Below are positions 57,601-64,000 of a stretch of 64,000 nt of DNA, piece by piece. Numbering within the stretch: position 1 is the stretch's first letter; each line of letters starts with the position of its first letter. Position numbers and translations under genes: made by a program. The notes beneath the pieces are model-generated. The model was not told the origin of the DNA. It saw only the letters and a list, made by a program, of their open reading frames with translations, and searched no databases. This stretch comes from Antedon mediterranea. Its lineage: Eukaryota; Echinodermata; Crinoidea; Comatulida; Antedonidae. Where the stretch lies: NCBI RefSeq assembly GCF_964355755.1, contig NC_092672.1:24922501-24986500 (forward strand). The letters are read 5' to 3'.

Positions 57601-60600
57601 CATATTAAAGTCTGATGCTATTTTGACACCAAGATCAGTTAGTGTTCTCTCAAAGATACAACCATTCAACTGATAAAAATATGTGATGAGATGTTTAGAA
57701 TGTGATATAGAAATAATTTGAAAATTAATTTCCCATGTTACTCCATTGAATAAGAACCTCTGAGGCAAATGACAGTCATCAATGGTAATGATTGACTTGT
57801 AACATTTTCCCTATTTAAAATATACGTCATAAACCAATCATGCAAATTAATATAGATATTGACACAAACTACTTGTAGTAGTTATCAACATGTTGGTGCA
57901 CTACCCACTGCTTCTTGAGGCTGAAATCAAACCCTATCAGCTCAAGCATGTCATGAGTGGTGGTCAGCGCCAAACCCACGCATTTCATAATAAGGTCGGA
58001 AAAATGCATTTCGTAGACAACCCTACGATGTTTTTTGTGAGGTAACAAGGTGTGCAAAATTAATGAGTCAATTTTGACTGACGGAGGACCAAGTTGTAAA
58101 TTACTCGGAAGTTATTAATAAATATTATTAATCGTTTAAATGTTTTTTTATCTACTCGACTGATGGTGAATATATAAATAAATTGAAATTTCCCACGGTA
58201 GAGGCATGATGGCACCACACGGTGAACCACAATGAACTAGTAGTAGTAAATAGGCTTAGGCAAACTTCTAAAAATAAAACGTCCAGTCGAACCAGAAACG
58301 ATGCCGACAACAAAAGATCGTTAACATTCTAAATATAGTTATCGGAACGTCGATCGCGCACAGACCTAGATTTTTTTTTTTCATATTATGGCCTGGAAAA
58401 CGCGACGAAGATTTTGTGTCTCATGACATCAAACGCAATACTCTCTCTCCAAATTAACAGTACCTATACGTAGCACATGTTTTTTTCACTCAAAATTAAT
58501 TATGGTCGGGGTTAGCTACAGAATACTAGGGCCATTTTCTTTACACAGTGACATGTCGTAATAATTGGGCCTAGGACTAGGCCTATGTTAAATCTTAACA
58601 TGGAATATATTTGTTTATGTTTACGTCGGCGTATTTATAATTAGCTAAGCCAAGGTAGGAGTAAATAATTTAGCGTAAGCCTAGGCCGCTGAAACTAGAC
58701 TCCACTCCGATGTCTATTCGGTGCACGATGTCGTCTCGTCTGGCTAAATTAGGCTAACCACTAACATGTGTCGTCTCCTACTAGGCCTAGCCTAGGTAGG
58801 ATTTTTAGGCGGCGATTTTAATTAAATTAGTGAACAGTACATTGTTAATTTCCATTGTCCATGCGTTTTCTAAAAAGGCGATGACAATTTAGGCGCAATA
58901 GCACTTTTTTTGTGCACTTCGTGACAAAAGCACCAAACTTGGCAGAAACCTTCTTTAGGACCAAACTAACAATTCTAGAAGGGTGCCCAAAAATTTGAAC
59001 AATTTAATGACGTCATAATGTACAGTATTATGTAAAAATATCTAAAAAATATAAATTACATAAATATGTCAAGTTTGTTATCAAATCATAGCTTATGACA
59101 TGTGAAATACTTCTAGCATGAGAAAAATATAATTTCGCAATATAATGACGTTATCAAGCCACACCCATTATATATTACATAACTTCGTGGGAAAGTTTAA
59201 GAAATCAAATTAATATGGCATGTTTGGTATTAAATTAAAGCTGACATGTACAAAACCACGGAACTATATAAAATATAATTTGAACAATATAATGATGCCA
59301 TTACTAAAGCCACACCCATTATATAATATTACATAACTTTCCAAATTTTGAACTACTGTAGATCATTATAAAGCTCTGTCTACCACTATCAAACTGTATG
59401 CGAGAAATAAATGCGATGTGCACATGGTGATGATGATATTTGGGCATAGAGCACACTTTTTTTGTCAAACTTATGTAGTGATAGTGTAGACATAGCTTAA
59501 GATTGAGCAACATGACAGAAAGATAAACCGCAACAGGCACAGAACATGAGTTTTAAACTGCCCGGTGATATGCTGAAATTTGATTAATTAATTTGAAACA
59601 ATAAAGATGAGGAAACATAAGAATATTTAAATTACAAATAAATTGATTGATATTTAGTCCTTATGACACTCAAATCTTAAAATATTAAACATTAATCCTC
59701 TCAACATTTTAAAAATTCTATAAAAATGATATTTAATATAATGTTGTTTTACTCTTACTTTGTTCTATATTTATTATTTGTACTGCATGTTTGTGTCTCT
59801 GTTGTGTTTGAAATTTAGTTTTGAAATAAATGAGAAACCCTTTCAGATTCTGAAATATTTAAAGTTATTGGTGAACTCTACACATCAGTAGGCACATTGT
59901 AAATAAACTATAGAAATTGATACCAAGAACTATGTTTATCCTCTTTCTTTTAGAGATTCAAGAGGGATTTTGTGGATTTTATTTATTTATTTTTATTTTA
60001 TGTCTTTAGGCAATGTGGCCAAGGATTACCAATAGTGAATTAATCACTGTCCTATCAGATAGGTGGTAATCCCCCTGATACAGGGGCTATTGTGTGAACC
60101 AGTTCACCGGGGTAACTCCCTACTCTTTTTCGAATAATGAACTGGGTTCTTTAAAGTACACACAGGTTATAACTGTGTACACTGGACCTACGGTTTATAG
60201 TCCTTATCCGAGAAGACTTGTTCCACCACCAGAACTAGGAGCGATTCGGCCTCGAACCCTTGCCGATGTTGTTGTTGGCTCTTTAGGTACGGTAAACGGC
60301 GTCCCTGCCTTAACCGCTCGGCCATATGATATGGATTCATTTATTTCAAGATGGATGTTCTCAATAATCAACCTTATGGTATAATTTTATAAATGTTTTA
60401 GCACTGTGAGTGTGAGAGTGATAATAAACAAACCTAGTTCACAAAAAAAAATGTGTATAACTATAATAATCTTATTTAATTTAGAATGAAATAGATTAGG
60501 GTTATGACTGGTAGATGGTATACATTACAATTCATAATAATTGTGATAATATAATTAAGACACACTAGTATCACTATATGCACTAATACATAGTAAACTG

Positions 60601-61688
60601 GATCAACAAATTAAACTTGTATAAATGATGGCAAATAATCACAATAAACTAAGCTTAAAAAATGATTGCTCATTTAACTGGCACATAATTAGTATGTTAT
60701 GTTCAGGCCTAATTTGTCTTAATTTATGATGATAACATACTGTCTTATCATTTCATAGATTCTAAATGTATATCAAAGCAATGCTGAAAATTAGTATATA
60801 CAATGTTTGTTATAAAGACATTAAGTTTTAATTGATTAATTTTATTGATTTAACAATTTTATTAGATTTATATTTTTTACACGACAAAATAATATGAAAG
60901 AAAATATATACTAAATAATTCTGAATAAAAGGAGAGGTTATGATTACATTGTCAACAATTGTGATGTACAAAATAGAAATGCCTTACACACAAAACACAA
61001 ACTAATACAGTAGGCCTAAATGATTATAAACAAGCTATTACAAGTTGGAGTGGTGTAATTGAATACACACACATAATGCCTACCACAAACACACACTAAT
61101 AAACAGTAGGCCTAAATCATGGAGATATCTCCATGCCTAAATGATTATCAACAAGTATGCCTATTACAAGTTGGAGTGGTGCAATTGAATAGTGAAAACC
61201 TGTCTTATTAATAACAGCTACAACACAATTTGAAATTTAAAATAAATGTTATAGTTTTATACTATAATTACACTTAATAATCCTATAAAGAAAATTGTTT
61301 AAAACATGTAGGATAGCTTTTCTTTACACAATAGTTTGCATTCAATCCAACTATTTGAAAATAAAATTTATCATATAGATGATATAGATAGTATAATAAT
61401 AATACATTTTACAATGCTTTGTGGAAATAAAAATCATTTAAAGTTGATTGTTGTCAATATTGAAAAAAATATTAACTTTTATTAAATTAAGGATATTTAT
61501 AAGATTATTAGTCATTTTTTTTGGTTAGATATTAAGGAATATGATGTACATGTTTTGTAACCTTATTTATTATTTAATATTTTCAATAGGATGGCGATAC
61601 AGCATTAATGTGTGCTGCTCTAGCAGGTAATACAACCATCTGCCAACTGGTCTTAGATGGTGGAGCTGATGTCAATATGCAGAATAAT
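54645..61688 (+). CDS. Ankyrin-repeat protein, first three coding exons (continues beyond window)
   Basis: Exon 1 (54645-54707; acceptor TTTTCTTTCAG; ATG 54657) encodes MDLHGWLLQLCAENGLK and ends at GTAGGC. Exon 2 (55336-55410; acceptor TTATTTCATAG) encodes IAREKTAEEICHFIVRNN and AVNIKDQ, again ending at GTAGGC. Exon 3 (61590-61688; acceptor TTTTCAATAG) encodes DGDTALMCAALAGNTTICQL then VLDGGADVNMQNN before GTAAGT. All joins are phase 0. Exon 3 is exactly 33 codons with the ankyrin signature (D-G-x-T-A-L-x-x-A-A, G-A-D-V-N), a one-repeat exon. The first two exons may form a capping repeat with weak consensus. The acceptor before the ATG implies an upstream 5' UTR exon. Ankyrin repeats mediate protein binding; the specific family is not recognisable from ~75 residues. 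Intron 2 is 6.2 kb and full of repeats. Confidence 0.8.
55495..55875 (+). pseudogene. Non-LTR retrotransposon C-terminal fragment in intron 2
   Basis: A frame at 55505-55744 reads ALRLLLNKPRSCSASTMFVE, then FYELLRKVVFGMLCRL and SRWMNLLF. This matches the extreme C-terminus of many LINE ORF2 proteins (L-P-R-x-C-S-A-S-x-M-F ... L-L-R-K ... R-W). The 3' end is a GATGAATGAATGAATAA microsatellite tail (about 55871-55887), typical for CR1/L2-type tails. Only the last ~75 codons remain. Confidence 0.65.
55890..58979. other. Intron 2 of the ankyrin gene, mostly unassigned
   Basis: No exon recognised. GGATCCGCCTCTGGG at 57551 resembles a common retroelement end, and 58540-58800 is AGGCCTAG-rich. Confidence 0.4.
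58980..59345. repeat. Degenerate ~150-bp tandem repeat
   Basis: CCACACCCATTATATATTAC at 59160 and CCACACCCATTATATAATAT at 59311 are preceded by TATAATTTCGCAATATAATG and TATAATTTGAACAATATAAT. A weaker third copy lies upstream (ATTTGAACAATTTAATGACG, 58993). Confidence 0.7.
59975..60326 (-). mobile_element. tRNA-derived SINE
   Basis: On the minus strand the element starts ATGGCCGAGCGGTTAAGGCA (about 60324), a class-II (Leu/Ser-like) tRNA 5' end with box A TGGCCGAGCGG. Box B GGTTCGAGGCC lies at about 60248-60258. A unique body follows (CCGGTGAACTGGTTCACACA, CTGTATCAGGGGGATTACCA, TTGGTAATCCTTGGCCACAT), ending in an A/T-rich ATAAAATAAAAATAAATAAA tail. Similar flanks TGGATTTTATTTATTT (59971) and TGGATTCATTTATTT (60333) may be a worn target duplication. 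It would be transcribed by RNA polymerase III. Confidence 0.82.
60327..61589. other. Intron 2 of the ankyrin gene, 3' part
   Basis: AT-rich. 60986-61064 and 61088-61192 are diverged tandem copies (ACAAACTAATACAGTAGGCC, TTACAAGTTGGAGTGGTGTA). No exon recognised. Confidence 0.45.
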
Positions 61689-62571
61689 GTAAGTCATACA
61701 CACAGTTTATAACATTAATTTAAACCTTCAGTGAAATAAATCAATAAATTGAAACTATTGTTTTTAGAATTTAGATGCTACCACCACTATAAGACTTTAG
61801 GAAAATCATATATAATATCTCTATGGGAAGATTAATTTAGTTGACAATACACTACTGTAGTATCCATGTTATTATACTATTGTAGTTATGTTATAATAAT
61901 ACCAATTCTCATAACAAACATATTTTAAATATATCTTGTACATTCTTAAAATGAATAGAATAACACAATACTGGTGTGTATATATAGGTCAATAAAGAAA
62001 TGATGAATATTATAAGTTATAAACACATGCGTAATAACTTATTTTCTTCTTTTTTTACAAATTCTCATACTATTCTGTTTAAATTTGCAATCAAATTTTT
62101 TTATTAAGAACATGTATACTTCAAGTTACTTGTTTACACACTGTTATACCATAACATTAATATGTGTATTCAATAATATACACATTTATTTTCCATAATT
62201 CATTGCCGAATGCTGCTTTAGAAATAAAGTGTGAAATGAATTTTACACCACAGTTTTTAAATATTTTTGCTATTGATTATTAATTCCCAGGGTGCTAATT
62301 TTAGTTGACTACATAAATCATCGTGTCTATTTATTCGTTTCTGTAAATGACAATGTATTGTAGTCCTGCGGTACGTACATTTGAAATCGCCAGTTTTGTT
62401 ACGCTGAAATTACTGTGTATTCGAGAACCATCTGTGGGCACGATTCGCTCGCGTACCATCTAGTAAAGTAAATTAAAATTGCATTTTCTCGAACTACTTG
62501 TCCAAAAAACTTCATTTTTGTACAAGAGTCAAGAGTTATTATTTGTGATTTAAAAACATAATTAGATTTAA
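61689..62571. other. Intron 3 of the ankyrin gene
   Basis: AT-rich, no exon recognised up to the TTAA-flanked MITE. Confidence 0.4.
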
Positions 62572-63197
62572 AGACCCCTTCCCTGCAATTTTGGACGTTT
62601 TTTGGAAAATAATACATATATATCACTTTAAAAACATTAAACCATGTCATTCCTTGTCTTAAATGTACGTTTTATGGTAAATTATGATAAAAAGTGAGAA
62701 ACAATGCACTACCTAAGTAGCTCGCGGCGATCGACCTCTCGTGGACGGTCTCAGGCCTAGCCTAGCTAGGCTTAGTTTTGTAGGCCTAGCTGGTAAACAT
62801 CGGTAACGTACGAACATCGTACGCTAGCTATATACCTAGCCTGACGTTGTATAGTTGCTGCATTAATTGTCTTTCTATTTTTGCCAGACTCCGTTGATAC
62901 AAATTGGGGAACACCCGGTATTTTCGCTGAAAAGTTAGGAGTCTTCCATTTGTTTTGGCTTCACGATCGATCGAAAAGTGGGCGAATTACAGGTGAAAAA
63001 CAAAAATATCAATCCGCGCGCAATGCATTTTGGGATTTATAGCGGGCCGCTATAATTATTAAAATCGATTTATTTTTCACATTTTTAACCGTTTAAAGAC
63101 GAAAAAAGTTATCGCAATAGGACCATATAGTATTATTTTTACATTAAATATAGTTTGTGATCTTAAATTAGATCTAAAAAACGTAGGGAATGGGGCT
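62572..63197. mobile_element. 626-bp TTAA-flanked MITE, copy 2
   Basis: Same ends, length and sequence as 39494-40119 with few substitutions. Flanked by TTAA at 62568-62571 and 63198-63201. Lies in intron 3 of the ankyrin gene. Confidence 0.8.
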
Positions 63198-64000
63198 TTA
63201 ATATACAGGTTTTTTGATGCGAGTAGTTGAAAAGGCTTATTTCTTTTCAAATTCACCCGTGTGTTTTTCGCGTTGCTGTTCTATTGTTAGTCAACTGAAG
63301 CTATTGTTAATTGAAAGGCGGGTTACATAACCTTTACACCAAACTCGCATACACATTCTTGTAGTGAAATTAGCCTAAATCACACACAGCATTATAAGAC
63401 ACACACTTTCCGGTGACTAAATCTGATGTAGAAGAATTTTACAGTAGGCGGAGGTATGCACTCTCGGAGTGTCTTCCTAGTTGTTTATGTGCATACTGTA
63501 GTAGGCTACATAATAAGCAGCTCTTAGCACGATCAATTGATTGTCTACAAGATTCCAATTGTACAACTCTGTCAATAACCAATGCTAATTACATATAATT
63601 CAAGCAGGCAATAGATAACAGAATTGTTTCTATGAATTAAAATGCCCACATCAAATATCCAACACAAGTAACAGATTTAATGTCTAAAGTATCATCTCTT
63701 TAAAGCCTTACCGAAGAGATTTTTAGTCATATTCTCTGACAACATACATAGATGAAAAGGTATAGCATGTACTGTATAATGAACACAATGATGATGAAAA
63801 CAATTATGAAGTATCATATCAAGAAGATATATACTGTCACACTTTGTAATAAACAATGCACTTTATAACAAGTTTGTATCACTTCGGAATAACCTGTCAC
63901 TTTGTAACTAATAATTTGTGTGAGAAGTGTGATAATTACAGGATATTACAACAATAGTGAAACAGTAAAACAGGATTATATACAAACAATGAGGACATTT
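63198..64000. other. Intronic DNA to window end, no feature recognised
   Basis: No further ankyrin exon found. A 61-codon frame at 63413-63598 (Cys/Ser-rich) has no support. Confidence 0.4.

Noticed and set aside
60240-60326. Functional tRNA-Leu gene
   Set aside because: Box A and box B are present, but the anticodon region and acceptor stem are not paired as in a tRNA, and the sequence continues into a SINE body and A-rich tail.
60094-60384. 96-codon ORF
   Set aside because: It is the antisense read-through of the tRNA-derived SINE.

Overview
The window is AT-rich animal nuclear DNA: spliced genes with GT-AG introns, many non-LTR retrotransposon remnants, TIR elements and MITEs, a tRNA-derived SINE and long satellites. 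The very frequent AGGCCTAG-type words and the TE mix suggest a marine invertebrate deuterostome (echinoderm or hemichordate), but no phylogenetic marker proves this. It contains nothing prokaryotic; the one IS3-like integrase sits in a eukaryotic transposon and has an intron-like break.

Layout. 0-1 kb: first two exons of a minus-strand immunoglobulin-domain protein (signal peptide exon, then one Ig exon). 1.3-3 kb: an internally deleted Ty3/Gypsy LTR element. 3.75-5.4 kb: a decayed L1/Tx1-like LINE. 5.83-23.62 kb: the main feature, a large TIR transposon of about 12 kb once later insertions are removed. Its long inverted ends carry (i) repeats of a TGTCCATAATAGGT motif and (ii) arrays of the perfect palindrome GGCGTTATAACGCC. 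It carries two convergent genes, a HECT-type E3 ubiquitin ligase (plus) and an IS3/rve-type DDE integrase (minus). Both inner TIRs keep an inward-facing GTAAGT donor, so each TIR may supply the promoter and leader exon of the gene next to it. A LINE-bearing TIR element and a PIF/Harbinger-type MITE have inserted into its left and right arms.

23.6-40 kb: intergenic DNA with LINE debris, a 2.8-kb satellite of 26-bp units showing a ~705-bp higher-order period (27.2-30.0 kb), three related copies of a segment carrying a conserved short first exon, a CR1-like LINE split by a 197-bp MITE, and a cluster of unassigned coding-like ORFs (31.6-36.4 kb).

40-52 kb: a 5'-truncated L1/Tx1-like LINE with a 14-bp target-site duplication, an exact 2 x 240-bp tandem duplication, a Harbinger-like fold-back element, and an apparently intact CR1/L2-like LINE (1039 codons) inserted in a 72-bp satellite. 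52-64 kb: the 5' end of a plus-strand ankyrin-repeat gene (three exons seen, continuing past the window), whose introns hold an LINE tail, a tRNA-derived SINE and the second copy of a 626-bp TTAA-flanked MITE.

Host genes are therefore only the two window-edge genes (Ig, ankyrin) and possibly the unassigned 31-37 kb family. Nearly everything else recognisable is mobile or repetitive DNA.
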